Below, one piece after another: positions 1 through 45,650 of a stretch of 64,000 nucleotides of DNA. Every line of letters starts with the position of its first letter. The stretch's first letter is position 1. The translations under genes and the position numbers were made by a program. The notes under the pieces were generated by a model. It worked only from the letters and a program-made list of their open reading frames with translations. It searched no databases and had not been told where the DNA came from. The DNA is taken from contig NC_017030.1 of the NCBI RefSeq assembly GCF_000255295.1, positions 5,270,001-5,334,000 of the forward strand. Reading direction: 5' to 3'. The stretch is from Corallococcus coralloides DSM 2259. Its GTDB lineage: Bacteria; Myxococcota; Myxococcia; Myxococcales; Myxococcaceae.

Positions 1-31322
<31,322 letters not shown>

Positions 31323-31357
31323 GGGGGGGGCCGTCCATGTGTCGAAAATTTCGACAC
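31323..31357 (-). promoter_or_regulatory. Palindromic operator candidate and G8/C8 tract at the synthetase start
   Basis: GTGTCGAAAATTTCGACAC at 31339-31357 is a perfect 9-bp inverted repeat around one base, 17 nt upstream of the GTG start. Its centre is AT-rich in otherwise GC-rich DNA, as expected for a repressor or activator site. Between it and the start lies a run of eight C (coding strand, 31323-31330), which could affect translation or slip. That it is an operator is inference. Confidence 0.5.
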
Positions 31358-31390
31358 TTCATAGCAGCCCGACTGCTCAATCCCGAGGCA

Positions 31391-31413
31391 CTCCCGTCAA
31401 TGAAACACGGGAG
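31391..31413 (-). terminator. Weak hairpin after the Hsp70-like gene
   Basis: CTCCCGT at 31391-31397 pairs with ACGGGAG at 31407-31413, a 7-bp stem with a 9-nt loop, in the 136-bp gap downstream of the Hsp70-like stop. There is no clear T-run, so termination here is only a possibility. Confidence 0.3.
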
Positions 31414-31458
31414 ACCTGCGACGCCAGCCCACTCGGGGAGCGGGGACCCGACACGCCC

Positions 31459-35324
<3,866 letters not shown>

Positions 35325-35379
35325 GGCATCCACCGCCCCAAGGCCTCACCGTCACCGGGAGGCTTCGGGGCAGGGGAGT

Positions 35380-35405
35380 CTCCCCCGGTCAAGGCACCGG
35401 GGGAG
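35380..35405. terminator. Hairpin between convergent guaB and lipoprotein genes
   Basis: CTCCCCCGGT (35380-35389) and ACCGGGGGAG (35396-35405) form a perfect 10-bp stem with a 6-nt loop in the 93-bp convergent gap. A second, imperfect stem lies just upstream at about 35337-35370. There is no T-run, so it is a bidirectional terminator or barrier by position. Confidence 0.5.
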
Positions 35406-35417
35406 GACTGCGGGCGG

Positions 35418-36044
35418 CTACTTGCCGCGACGCTTGCCGCTGCCGGTGGACGTGTCCTCGGCGGGGGCGGCCGTGGCGGACACGCGCTTCTCCGCCGAGT
35501 TCACGCTCTGGAGGAGCGACTCGCGGTCGTCCGGGTCCAGCGTCTCGATGGCCTTGCGCAGGGTGCTGAAGTCCAGGCGGGCCACCGTGACGGTGTTGCC
35601 ACCCTTGATCTCCTGCACCGTGGGCACGGCCACCAGCTCACGCAGGTAGGTCTCGAACTCCACCCGGACGTCCGCGGTCTGCTGGATGCAGGCGTCCTTG
35701 GCGTTGACCAGGCTCTGGCTGCCCTCGCGGTAGCTCAGGTCCGGGTTGCGGGCCATGGCCTCCTCGAAGGTGTGGGTGCGGTCCTTCAGCGAGGAGTAGA
35801 GGTTGACGTAGTCCACCAGCCGGTCGGACTCCGGGCGGTTCACGTCTCGCGCCTTGTTGAGGGGCGCGGAGGTGTCGTCACAGGTGAGCTTGGACAGCTC
35901 GCTGACCCCGGGCGCGTCCTTCACCGCGACGCTGCGGGTGTCACGCTCCAGACGCTCGTCGGAGGTGATCTCCTTCACGCACCCCGAGGCGGACAGGAGG
36001 AGCATGGCTGCTGCAGTGGAAGCGGACAGGCGGCGCACGAACAA
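35418..36044 (-). CDS. Small lipoprotein of unknown function
   Basis: The chosen start is a TTG at 36044 with AAAGG 7 nt upstream (36052-36056). It gives 208 aa beginning MFVRRLSAST and a hydrophobic stretch ending in LLLSASGC, so Cys22 would be lipidated by type II signal peptidase. A longer ATG version would start at 36098, only 31 bp from guaA. The mature part is charged and probably helical, with cysteines at TCDDT and DACIQQ, and ends in a basic Ser/Gly-rich tail. No family is recognised. It lies between guaB and guaA on the opposite strand, and nothing in it suggests a purine role. Confidence 0.85.
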   Translation of the reverse strand: MFVRRLSASTAAAMLLLSASGCVKEITSDERLERDTRSVAVKDAPGVSELSKLTCDDTSAPLNKARDVNRPESDRLVDYVNLYSSLKDRTHTFEEAMARNPDLSYREGSQSLVNAKDACIQQTADVRVEFETYLRELVAVPTVQEIKGGNTVTVARLDFSTLRKAIETLDPDDRESLLQSVNSAEKRVSATAAPAEDTSTGSGKRRGK

Positions 36045-36129
36045 TTGACGGCCTTTCAGCGTTGATTTCCCGAAGTTTGTAGCGATAAGGGCCCCCACCC
36101 GTCAACGACGCCCCCTGGGAGAATCGCCG

Positions 36130-37683
36130 GTGGACCTGCACTCCGAGAAGATCCTGATCCTTGATTTCGGGAGCCAGTACACCCAGCTCATCGCCCGCCG
36201 GGTGCGCGAGCTGGGCGTCTACTGCGAGATCCACCGCCCGGACCTCCCCGCCGCCGACATCCAGCAGTTCGCGCCGAAGGGCATCATCCTCTCCGGCGGG
36301 CCGGCGTCCGTGGAAGCGCCCGGCTCCCCGCGCTGCGACCCCTTCGTCTTCGAGGCCGGCGTCCCGGTGCTGGGCATCTGCTACGGCCTCCAACTGATCT
36401 CCAAGCTCCTGGGAGGCCGCATCGACCGGAGCGCCCACCGCGAGTTCGGCAGCGCCGCGGTGGAGGTGCTGGCCGCGCGGGGCCCCTTCGCGGAGTTCCG
36501 CCCGGGCGACCAGGTGCAGGTGTGGATGAGCCACGGCGACCGGGTGGACGAGCTGCCGCCCGGCTTCGAGGCCATCGGCCGCAGCGGCAACTCGCCCTTC
36601 GCGGCGGCAGCCCACAAGACGAACCCCTGGTACGGCTTCCAGTTCCACCCGGAGGTCGTCCACACGCCGCAGGGCAAGGCCATGCTGCGCGCCTTCCTCT
36701 TCAACGACTGCAAGGTGTCCGGCTCGTGGACGATGAAGGGCTTCATCGACGAGGCGGTGGAGACCATCCGCAAGCAGGTCGGTGACGAAGGCCGCGTCAT
36801 CTGCGGCCTGTCCGGCGGCGTGGACAGCTCCGTCGCGGCGCTGCTGCTGCACCGGGCGATTGGCCCCCGGCTCCAGTGCATCTTCGTGGACAACGGCGTA
36901 CTGCGTCAGGGCGAGCGGGCGCAGGTGGAGGCGCTCTTCGTGGACCGCTTCCACGTGCCGCTGAAGACGGTGGACGCGCGCGAGCGCTTCCTGTCGAAGC
37001 TGGCCGGCGTCACGGATCCGGAGCAGAAGCGGAAGATCATCGGGCGGGAGTTCATCGCCGTGTTCGAGGAGGCCTCGCGCGACGTGCAGGACGCGGGCTT
37101 CCTGGCGCAGGGCACGCTGTACCCGGACGTCATCGAGTCCGTGTCGTGGAAGGGCCCGTCCGTCACCATCAAGAGCCACCACAACGTGGGCGGCCTGCCG
37201 GAGCAGATGAAGCTCAAGCTGGTGGAGCCCCTGCGCGAGCTCTTCAAGGACGAGGTCCGGGCGCTGGGCCGCGAGCTGGGCCTGCCGGACGAGATGGTCT
37301 CCCGCCAGCCGTTCCCGGGCCCGGGCCTGGCCATCCGCGTGCTGGGCGAGGTGAACGAGAAGCGCCTGGACCTGGTGCGCCGCGCGGACGCCATCGTGCA
37401 GGAGGAGATCCACAAGGCCGGTCTCTACAAGGAAGTGTGGCAGGCCTTCGCGGTGCTGCTCCCGGTGCAGAGCGTGGGCGTGATGGGCGACGAGCGCACC
37501 TACGAGTCCACCTGCGTGCTGCGCGCCGTCACCAGCGTGGACGGGATGACGGCCGACTGGGCGCGCCTCCCGTTCCCCATCCTGGAGAAGATCTCCTCGC
37601 GCATCACCAACGAGGTGCGCGGCATCAACCGCGTCGTCTACGACATCTCCTCCAAGCCGCCCGCCACCATCGAGTGGGAGTGA
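36130..37683 (+). CDS. guaA: GMP synthase (glutamine-hydrolysing)
   Basis: It converts XMP to GMP using ATP and glutamine. The 517-aa length is typical. The class I glutamine amidotransferase domain has Cys84 in GICYG, His173 and Glu175 in FHPEV. The ATP pyrophosphatase PP-loop SGGVDSS is at 228-234. The C-terminal dimerisation domain ends in [11 protein letters not shown]. The start is GTG with GGGAG upstream. It follows guaB in the pathway. Confidence 0.98.
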   Translation: MDLHSEKILILDFGSQYTQLIARRVRELGVYCEIHRPDLPAADIQQFAPKGIILSGGPASVEAPGSPRCDPFVFEAGVPVLGICYGLQLISKLLGGRIDRSAHREFGSAAVEVLAARGPFAEFRPGDQVQVWMSHGDRVDELPPGFEAIGRSGNSPFAAAAHKTNPWYGFQFHPEVVHTPQGKAMLRAFLFNDCKVSGSWTMKGFIDEAVETIRKQVGDEGRVICGLSGGVDSSVAALLLHRAIGPRLQCIFVDNGVLRQGERAQVEALFVDRFHVPLKTVDARERFLSKLAGVTDPEQKRKIIGREFIAVFEEASRDVQDAGFLAQGTLYPDVIESVSWKGPSVTIKSHHNVGGLPEQMKLKLVEPLRELFKDEVRALGRELGLPDEMVSRQPFPGPGLAIRVLGEVNEKRLDLVRRADAIVQEEIHKAGLYKEVWQAFAVLLPVQSVGVMGDERTYESTCVLRAVTSVDGMTADWARLPFPILEKISSRITNEVRGINRVVYDISSKPPATIEWE

Positions 37684-37695
37684 GGCGGTAGCGCC

Positions 37696-38460
37696 TCACG
37701 TCACCGCGCGCCGGATGGCTTCCTCCACCGGCGACGTGTCCTCCGGGAGCCGGGCCAGGCTCAGGGGCTCCCGGGGCAAGAGTGGCGGCTGCGCCATGAA
37801 GCGCGGCCGCGCTCCCCGGTGGGGCTGGGCCGAGTGCACGAGGAAGGGGTGGCACAGGTACACCGTGCCCGCCTCGCCCGTGGCCAGGACCTCCCGACGG
37901 TGGGCGGACTCCGCGAAGCCATTGGCCGCGAGCTGACGGAGCGTCAGGCCCGCCTCGCCCGCGGGGCCCAAAAGCCGCGCGATGTCCTGGTGCGAGCCCA
38001 CGCGGATGCGGGTGGGCGCGTCGTCCTCGCCCACGTCGGAGAAGAGGAAGAGCATGAGCAGCGCCCGGCCCTTGGAGGCGACGTTGGCGCGCCAGTCCAT
38101 GAAGTCCGGCTTGTCGAAGTCGAAGCCCACGTCGATGTGCCACCCCGCGTCTCCCGGATCAGTGGGGGAGGGGAAGCGCACGGGGAACGTGCCCATGGCC
38201 CCGAGCGGCAGCCACCGCCCGGCGCCGACGAGTTCGTCGTAGGCCGCGTGCAGCACGGGCGTGTTCGCGGCGTCCACGAAGGGCTTCTGCGTGTACATGC
38301 CCAGGCGGATGACGGGGCGGGTCCAGGTGGAGGGCTGGTCCGGGTCGCACCCCGTGTCCCGCCAGAGAATGGCCCGGGCCTCGTCCGCGACCTCCCGGGG
38401 GAAGGCCCCGTCGATGCGAAGGAACCCGTCCCGCATGAACTGCTCGGCGCGCGCGTCCAT
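37696..38460 (-). CDS. PhyH-type Fe(II)/2-oxoglutarate dioxygenase
   Basis: The protein is 254 aa from an ATG at 38460 with GGAG 5 nt upstream. The iron-binding HxD is His108-Ile-Asp110 (GWHIDVGF). The distal ligand is probably His209 (LVHSAQPHRGARPRF), with an arginine downstream for 2-oxoglutarate. The family hydroxylates diverse small molecules, and the substrate here is unknown. It is convergent with guaA (12-bp gap) and lies 41 bp downstream of the lipoprotein gene at 38502, so the two may be co-transcribed. Confidence 0.85.
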   Translation of the reverse strand: MDARAEQFMRDGFLRIDGAFPREVADEARAILWRDTGCDPDQPSTWTRPVIRLGMYTQKPFVDAANTPVLHAAYDELVGAGRWLPLGAMGTFPVRFPSPTDPGDAGWHIDVGFDFDKPDFMDWRANVASKGRALLMLFLFSDVGEDDAPTRIRVGSHQDIARLLGPAGEAGLTLRQLAANGFAESAHRREVLATGEAGTVYLCHPFLVHSAQPHRGARPRFMAQPPLLPREPLSLARLPEDTSPVEEAIRRAVT

Positions 38461-38501
38461 ATGTCTCCTGTCCCCGGGGGAAGTGCCGGGGCGCCGTGAC
38501 T

Positions 38502-39494
38502 TCACTCCAGGTAGCCGCTCTCCCTGACAAACGTCTTCACCGCGGCGGTGTCCGCGTAGTCCAGCTCGATCATCCGCTGGAGCGCCGCCTGCTTGTCCGG
38601 GGCCTTCGCATGGTAGGCGCGCGCGATGGCGTAGCCCACGTAGTAGCCCAGGTCCGCCACGCCCTCCGCGTTGTCCGGGCCGGACCAGAGCCACGGCGCG
38701 AAGCGCGTCGAGTCCTGGGCCTCGCGGAACCGTTCGCGCAGCTCCGCGTCGTGCTGGGGGCCGTAGGTGACATAGGCCAGCGCGGGCAGCCGGCCGGTGA
38801 CCTGCTCGGCCACGAAGTCCGCCACGCCCTCGTAGACGACCTGGTCCACCAGCACGTCCGCGGGGACCTTCTGGCGCGTGTGCACGGCCTCGTGGGCGAT
38901 GAGCACGTCCAGGCCTTCGTGGGGGCGGCTCTGGAAGTACGCGCCCAGGCCCGCGCGCAGCTTCGGCGGCAGCTCCGACACGTCCACCTGTTCATCGCCG
39001 GTGGCCAGCTCCGCGCCCAGGAGCACCCGGCCGTCCAGCGCGGTGCCGCTCGAGTTGAGGGCGCCCACGGTGAAGTACACCTCCGCGGTCCCCAGCCGGG
39101 GGTAGAGCGCCCGGAAGCGCTCCAGCGTGGGGGCCACGCGGGCCACGGCCTCCCGGGCGCGCGCCGTGAGCGGACGGACCGACGCCCAGAACCGGGGGTA
39201 GTCGCGGATGGCGTCCACGTAACCCTGCGCCGTGTAGCGCCTGGCGCGCATGAAGCTGTGCAGCCCCGGCGTGCCCCGGTCGACGTAGAGCGCCTGGAAC
39301 CGGGCCAGTTGCTCGGCCGGATCCGTCGTGGCCCGCACGGCGTCGTAGGCCTCCCAGAAGTGGTCCACGTCCACCGTGGAGACCACGTCCTGGATCGCGG
39401 CGGGCGCGGCCTCCACGGGCTGCCTCGCGGCGCAGGCCGTCAGTGCGAGGGCGGCGGTGGTCGTCGCGGCGAGGAGGGCAGGGCGCGGGAACAT
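38502..39494 (-). CDS. Predicted zinc-metallopeptidase-like lipoprotein (DUF2268-like)
   Basis: The protein is 330 aa with a signal peptide and lipobox ALTAC (Cys21), so it is an envelope lipoprotein. HEAVH at 201-205 fits the HExxH zinc motif, and a downstream Glu222 in YEGVADF fits the third ligand of gluzincins. This arrangement resembles DUF2268/GldB-related predicted proteases. The substrate is unknown. It is separated from the upstream peptidase gene by a strong hairpin. Confidence 0.75.
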   Translation of the reverse strand: MFPRPALLAATTTAALALTACAARQPVEAAPAAIQDVVSTVDVDHFWEAYDAVRATTDPAEQLARFQALYVDRGTPGLHSFMRARRYTAQGYVDAIRDYPRFWASVRPLTARAREAVARVAPTLERFRALYPRLGTAEVYFTVGALNSSGTALDGRVLLGAELATGDEQVDVSELPPKLRAGLGAYFQSRPHEGLDVLIAHEAVHTRQKVPADVLVDQVVYEGVADFVAEQVTGRLPALAYVTYGPQHDAELRERFREAQDSTRFAPWLWSGPDNAEGVADLGYYVGYAIARAYHAKAPDKQAALQRMIELDYADTAAVKTFVRESGYLE

Positions 39495-39520
39495 GGCGGT
39501 CCGGGGAGGAGATGAACGAA

Positions 39521-39550
39521 GAGGCTGCCCGGAGCGAACCGGGCAGCCTC
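39521..39550 (-). terminator. Strong hairpin after the S46 peptidase gene
   Basis: GAGGCTGCCCGG (39521-39532) and CCGGGCAGCCTC (39539-39550) form a perfect 12-bp stem with a 6-nt loop. On the minus strand it follows the S46 stop by 28 nt and is succeeded by TTCGTT. This is consistent with an intrinsic terminator that separates the two minus-strand genes. Confidence 0.7.
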
Positions 39551-39578
39551 TGGGTGCTTCAGGAAGCCAGCGGGAAGA

Positions 39579-41672
39579 CTACCCCGCCGGGTTCGCCTTC
39601 ACCGGCGGGACCTTGGTGCTGCCGGGGCGCAGCTCTTCCAGGACGCGGGTGGCGCCGTAGATCTTCTGGAGCGCCTCGATGATGGCCTCCGAGTGCACGG
39701 CCACCGTGCGGTTCACGGACTCGTCGAAGCCGTACTCGCCGCCCAGCGACTGGATGTTGCCGTCGAACACCAGGCCGACGACCTCCTGGTTCTTGTTCAC
39801 CACGGGCGAGCCGGAGTTGCCGCCGATGATGTCGTTGGTGGTGACGAAGTTCATCGGCGTGGTGCCGGTGATGACCTTCTCCGACTTCAGCCACGACTTG
39901 GGCAGGGCGTACGGATCCTGGCCCGTGGCGTGCTCGAAGGTGCCGGACATCTGGGTGATGGGGGCGACCTGCTGGCCGTTATCCGTGTAGCCCTTCACGG
40001 AACCGAAGGACACGCGCGGGGAGAAGGTCGCGTCCGGGTACTGGCTGGTGCCGTAGATGTCGAACTTCGCCTTGGCGACGAGCTCGCTGTTCTTCTTGAT
40101 GACGGACTCGACTTCGTCCTCGAACTTCTTGCGGATGGCGCGGGAGTCCGGGTCCGTCAGCAGGGCCAGCTGGACCATGGGGTCCTTGGACGCGTCCACG
40201 GCCTTCTTGCCGCCGTCCCAGAGCGCCTGGCGGGCCTTCGGGTCCTTCAGCTTCGTGCCCTTCACGACGCGGGTGGCGACCTGCTCCGGGGACTCCTTGC
40301 CCAGCACCTTCTTCACGAACGGGTGCTTGGCGCCCAGCTCCTCACGCATCTTGGTGAGGCCGTACGTCAGGCGGGCGATCTCCAGCTCCGGGTAGATGGG
40401 CGCGGGGCTGAAGAGCTGCGCCTTGAGCGCGGGCTGGTTGGCGTCGTTGAACTCGCGCAGCCGCTGGCCGTTGTCCTTGGGCAGCTCGTCGCCAGCGCGC
40501 ACCAGCGCCTTGGCGATGTGGAACAGGCTGGAGGACAGCCCATTGCCCTGCTCGATGAAGTTCAGCTCCTCGCGGATGGTGAGCAGCTGGGCCTCCGCCT
40601 TGGCGATCTCATCCCAGGCGGCGGCGTACTTCTTCTTCAGCTCGGGGTTCGCGTCGACCTTCTTGCGCAGCTCCTGCTCCGCGGCGACCTTGGAGGCGAA
40701 GAACTTCTTGTCGAGCAGCGCCTCGTGGCGGCCCTTGGACGCCTTCAGGCCGTTCTCCACGCCGAACAGGAGGTTGCTGGAGATGCGCTTCTGCTCGGGG
40801 CCCCGCTTCTGGAACTCGGTGAGCATGCCGCGCAGCTCGGAGAGGTACATGAGCGTCTTGGGCAGGGACACGTCGCGGGTGTACTCCAGCTCCGCGATGG
40901 TCAGCGCGCGCGAGGTGCGGCCCGGGTTGCCGGCCACGAACGTGAGGTCGTTCTCCTTCGCGCCGCCCTCGGACCACTTGAAGTAGTCCGGCGTCTTCAC
41001 CGGCTGCTTGTCCTGGTAGACGCGCACGAACGTCACGTCCAGGTCGTAGCGGGGGAACTCGAAGTTGTCCGGGTCACCGCCGAAGAAGGCGATGGCGTGC
41101 TCCGGGGCGAACACCAGGCGCACGTCCTGGAAGCGGCGGTACTTGTACAGGTTGTACTTGCCGCCCTGGTACAGCGTGACCAGGTCACAGCGCACCTTGT
41201 CGTCGCCGTTGGAGCAGGCCTTCTCGACCTTGGACATCTCCGCCTTCAGCGTGTCCGAGTACTGCTTGCCGGTCAGCGACGCGGTGGCCTTGTTGAGCTG
41301 CTCGGTGACGTCGGTGATCTCGACGAGCTGGTTCACCTCCATCGCCGGGCACTGCTTCTCCTCGGCCTGGGTCTTCGCGTAGAAGCCGTTGGCCAAGTAG
41401 TCCTGCTTCGCGGTGGACAGCTGCTCGATGCAGCCGCGCGCGCAGTGGTGATTGGTCATCACCAGGCCGTCCGGCGACACGAAGCTCGCCGAGCAGCCGC
41501 CGGCCAGACGCACCGCGCCCAGACGGAGCTTGTCCAGCCACTGCTGATCCGGCTGGAAGCCGTACTTCTCCTTCACCTTGGCGGCGGGGAAGTTGTTGTA
41601 CGTCCACATGCCTTCATCGGCGAGCGCCGGGGCGGCACCCACGAGGGCGGCGATGACGACCAATCGCTTCAT
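39579..41672 (-). CDS. S46 family serine dipeptidyl-peptidase (DPP7/DPP11-like)
   Basis: The protein is 697 aa, a usual length for the family. The Sec signal peptide MKRLVVIAALVGAAPALA is cleaved before DEG. The catalytic triad motifs are TNHHCARG (His 75/76), DNFEFPRYDLD and GGNSGSP (Ser620). The residue pattern after it (VFDGN) has Gly where DPP11 has Arg, which favours a DPP7-like preference for hydrophobic P1 residues. It probably releases dipeptides from peptides in the envelope. ATG has AAAGGA 10 nt upstream. Confidence 0.93.
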   Translation of the reverse strand: MKRLVVIAALVGAAPALADEGMWTYNNFPAAKVKEKYGFQPDQQWLDKLRLGAVRLAGGCSASFVSPDGLVMTNHHCARGCIEQLSTAKQDYLANGFYAKTQAEEKQCPAMEVNQLVEITDVTEQLNKATASLTGKQYSDTLKAEMSKVEKACSNGDDKVRCDLVTLYQGGKYNLYKYRRFQDVRLVFAPEHAIAFFGGDPDNFEFPRYDLDVTFVRVYQDKQPVKTPDYFKWSEGGAKENDLTFVAGNPGRTSRALTIAELEYTRDVSLPKTLMYLSELRGMLTEFQKRGPEQKRISSNLLFGVENGLKASKGRHEALLDKKFFASKVAAEQELRKKVDANPELKKKYAAAWDEIAKAEAQLLTIREELNFIEQGNGLSSSLFHIAKALVRAGDELPKDNGQRLREFNDANQPALKAQLFSPAPIYPELEIARLTYGLTKMREELGAKHPFVKKVLGKESPEQVATRVVKGTKLKDPKARQALWDGGKKAVDASKDPMVQLALLTDPDSRAIRKKFEDEVESVIKKNSELVAKAKFDIYGTSQYPDATFSPRVSFGSVKGYTDNGQQVAPITQMSGTFEHATGQDPYALPKSWLKSEKVITGTTPMNFVTTNDIIGGNSGSPVVNKNQEVVGLVFDGNIQSLGGEYGFDESVNRTVAVHSEAIIEALQKIYGATRVLEELRPGSTKVPPVKANPAG

Positions 41673-41871
41673 TGAATGGGATCCTTTCGGGCCGCGGGAC
41701 GGAGCTCCGCGGGGACGGGGCGTTTGTGGTGGATGCCCCAGCGTCGGTCAAGCTGGGAAAACGCCTCCGCCAGCCGCATAACGTCCGAGCGCCCGAACGA
41801 TTCCCTGGGACGCACACCGTGCAGGCGCTTTCCCCACCCTCCGGGTACCGACGCAGCGCGTCCTGGCCCGC

Positions 41872-42648
41872 TCAGGCCGCCTGTGCGCGCAGCCACGCGC
41901 CCGGCGTGGTGCCCAGGACGGCCCGGAAGTCCGCGATGAGGTGGGCCTGATCGTAGTAGCCCGCACCCGCGGCGATGCTTCCCCAGTCCGGTCGTGCTCC
42001 CTGATCCGTCGAGGCATGGAGCGCGCGCTGGAAGCGCACGAGCCGGGCATAGGACTTGGGTCCCATGCCCAGCACGTCATCGAAGGCGCGGCGCAGGTGC
42101 CGCTCGCTCACGCCCAGCGTGCGGGCCAGCTCCGCGACGCGGGGGAGTTCCCTGGAGCCGGTGAGCAGGCGGATGCCGCGCCGCACCAGGTACGCGGCGG
42201 CCGGTTCGTAGACGTCGTCCCGGTGGAGCCGCTCCGCGAGCGCGGCCTCCAGCGTGCGCAGGCGGGCCTGGGAGGAGGGTGCTTCCGCGAGTGCTTCGCG
42301 GAGCTTCGCGCCGTCCGCCTTGCCCCAGAGCGTGTCGATGGAGAGCGACCGGTGGGCGAGTTCCGACATGGGCAGGCCGAAGAACGGGTACGCGCCGCCG
42401 GGCTTGAACTGGATGCCCAGCGTGTCGGGCGGAACCTCCGAGGGCGCCTTGCGCACCACCTGCTCCCGAGGCCCCAGGGCGTGAACATCACAGGTGGTGG
42501 AGGTGACGCGGACCACCAGTTCCACGGTGCCGTCCGGCACGCGGACGTAGTCGCCCGAAGAGGGACCGCGCCAGAGAACGCGCACCCGCTGGACGAAGCG
42601 GGACAGGTCGGCCCGGGGGGCCAGCGCGTTGTCGGACCGAGCGGCCAT
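41872..42648 (-). CDS. AraC family transcriptional regulator
   Basis: The protein is 258 aa from the ATG at 42648 (a longer ATG at 42756 would overlap the divergent gene). The N-terminal half resembles the cupin-like domain of AraC regulators (VPDGTVELVV). The C-terminal half has two helix-turn-helix motifs (AELARTLGVSERHLRRAF and AGYYDQAHLIADFR). It is divergent from the hydrolase at 42755, with a palindrome in the gap, so it is a plausible regulator of that gene. Confidence 0.9.
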   Translation of the reverse strand: MAARSDNALAPRADLSRFVQRVRVLWRGPSSGDYVRVPDGTVELVVRVTSTTCDVHALGPREQVVRKAPSEVPPDTLGIQFKPGGAYPFFGLPMSELAHRSLSIDTLWGKADGAKLREALAEAPSSQARLRTLEAALAERLHRDDVYEPAAAYLVRRGIRLLTGSRELPRVAELARTLGVSERHLRRAFDDVLGMGPKSYARLVRFQRALHASTDQGARPDWGSIAAGAGYYDQAHLIADFRAVLGTTPGAWLRAQAA

Positions 42649-42707
42649 GCGTGGGAAAGCATGGGACGGACGGACCTTCGCTTCAACCCGGAGCCCGGGC
42701 AGGATGG

Positions 42708-42724
42708 CCGATTCCTCCAATCGG
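42708..42724. promoter_or_regulatory. Inverted repeat in the AraC/hydrolase divergent gap
   Basis: CCGATT and AATCGG flank a 5-nt centre (CCTCC), 31 nt upstream of the hydrolase start. It may be an operator for the adjacent AraC regulator. This rests on position and symmetry only. Confidence 0.35.
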
Positions 42725-42754
42725 GCGACGGGCCCGGTCCGTACCTTGCCGGCC

Positions 42755-43570
42755 ATGCGAATCCATCACCTCAACTGTGGAACCCTGTGTCCCTCCAGTG
42801 CCCGGTTCGTCACGGGCTCGGGCGGCCTGTTCGAGCCGGCACGGATGGTCTGCCACTGCCTGCTGCTGGAGACGCCCCGGGGGATCGTGCTCGTGGACAC
42901 AGGCCTGGGGACCCAAGACGTGCAGGACGCGCGGGGGCGGCTGGGACAGCGCTTCGTAAGCCGGAGCGCGCCCCGGTTGGATGCGTCGGAGACGGCGCTG
43001 GCCCAGGTGGAGCGGCTGGGCTTCCGGCGCGAGGACGTCCGGCACATCGTGCCCACGCACCTGGACATGGATCACGTCGGGGGCCTGGCGGACTTCCCGG
43101 ACGCCCAGGTCCACCTCTTCGCGGACGAGCACGCCGCGGCGATGGCGGGCAAGAGGCAAGGCTACAAGCCGGTCCAGTGGGCGCACGGGCCGAAGTGGAA
43201 CCCGTACGCGGTGGACGGTGAGCGCTGGTTCGGCTTCTCGGCGGTGCGGCTCATTCCAGGCCTGGACGCGGAGGTGCTGCTGGTGCCGCTGACGGGCCAT
43301 TCGGCGGGCCACTGCGGCGTCGCGGTGAAGGGGCCCGCAGGCTGGATGCTGCACGCAGGGGACGCGTACTTCAGCCACCACGAGGTGGATCCGGTCGCGC
43401 CGCGAAGCCCGTGGGGCCTGGCGCTGTTCCAACGGCTGTTCTCCGAGAACAACGCCGTGCGCATCCAGAACCAGGAGCGCCTGCGCGGCCTGGTGCGCGC
43501 GCACGGACACGAGGTGAAGGTGTTCTCCGCCCACTGCGCCGTGGAGTTCGACCGGATGCGAGCGGCCTGA
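42755..43570 (+). CDS. Metallo-beta-lactamase-fold hydrolase (lactonase-like)
   Basis: The protein is 271 aa from the ATG at 42755 (MRIHHLNCGT). The metal motif reads HLDMDH (102-107), so the second histidine of the usual HxHxDH is Asp. Later ligands are GHSAGHCG and HAGDAYF. The size and the N-terminal pattern resemble AttM/AiiA-type N-acylhomoserine lactonases, but the substrate is not established. It is probably controlled by the divergent AraC gene. Confidence 0.85.
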   Translation: MRIHHLNCGTLCPSSARFVTGSGGLFEPARMVCHCLLLETPRGIVLVDTGLGTQDVQDARGRLGQRFVSRSAPRLDASETALAQVERLGFRREDVRHIVPTHLDMDHVGGLADFPDAQVHLFADEHAAAMAGKRQGYKPVQWAHGPKWNPYAVDGERWFGFSAVRLIPGLDAEVLLVPLTGHSAGHCGVAVKGPAGWMLHAGDAYFSHHEVDPVAPRSPWGLALFQRLFSENNAVRIQNQERLRGLVRAHGHEVKVFSAHCAVEFDRMRAA

Positions 43571-43595
43571 GCCAACGCGGTAGCATGGCGGGACC

Positions 43596-44918
<1,323 letters not shown>

Positions 44919-44954
44919 GGCACACGGCCCCAAGCGCCGGGCCGACCGTCCGCG

Positions 44955-45650
44955 TCACGTGCCGGGCCAGCGCCCCCGGGCCTCGAACACCGCGAACCTG
45001 TCCGGCTGTCGGACAGGTTTTTCGCCTGCCGGGCCAGCGCGACGTCGGACCGGGCGGCGCGAACCTGTCCGACAGGTCTTCATTGTCCGCCGGGCCGGCA
45101 CGGCCTCGGGCCTCACGCCACGCGAACCTGTCCGACAACCCGCCAGGGTTTCATCGCAAGGAGAACGGCACGGCGCCGGGTCTTGGGCGACACGAACCTG
45201 TCCGACTGTCGGACAGCCGTTCATCGCGTGCCGAGCCAGCGAGGCCCCGAGCCGCAGGAGGCGCGACCCTGTCCGACTGTCCGACAGGTTTTCATCGCCC
45301 GTCGGGCCAGCGCGGCCTCGGGCCTTGGGCGACACGAACCTGTCCGACTGTCGGACAGGTTTTCATCCTCTGCCGGGCCAGCGCGCCCCTGGGCCTCGGG
45401 CGCAGCGAAGCTGTCCGACTGTCCGACAGGTTTTCATTGGCTGCCGGGCCAGCTCGGCCTCGGGCCTAGGGCGCAGCGAACTTGTCCGACTGTCCGACAG
45501 GTTTTCATTGGCTGCCGGGCCAGCTCGGCCTCGGGCCTAGGGCGCAGCGAACTTGTCCGACTGTCCGACAGGTTTTCATTGGCCGCGGGGCCAGCGCGCC
45601 CCCGGGCCTCGGTCACCGCGAACCTGTCCGACTGTCGGACAGGTTTTGGC
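44955..45650. repeat. Tandem array of ten 71-bp units with a hairpin core
   Basis: Cores start at 44997, 45064, 45127, 45197, 45268, 45339, 45410, 45481, 45552 and 45623. The last seven spacings (45197 onward), except one of 71 shared with the start, are 71 nt, and the first three are 67, 63 and 70. The inner core is CTGTCCGACTGTCGGACAG or the variant with TCCGAC in the second half, extended by AAC and GTT arms and followed by TTTTC on the plus strand. The other 50 nt of each unit are also conserved (GCCGGGCCAGC, GGCCTCGGGCCT). Units at 45410 and 45481 are identical except for their first two bases. The array lies between convergent genes (the 831-bp gap 44919-45749 holds nothing else). It could act as serial terminators for the plus-strand gene. 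Confidence 0.9.

Noticed and set aside
36045-36098. ATG start at 36098 for the small lipoprotein
   Set aside because: It would place an 18-residue non-signal extension before the signal peptide and crowd the guaA promoter. The TTG at 36044 has a good ribosome binding site.
44955-45650. CRISPR array
   Set aside because: The stretches between cores are as conserved as the cores (71-bp tandem units), there are no unique spacers and no cas genes.
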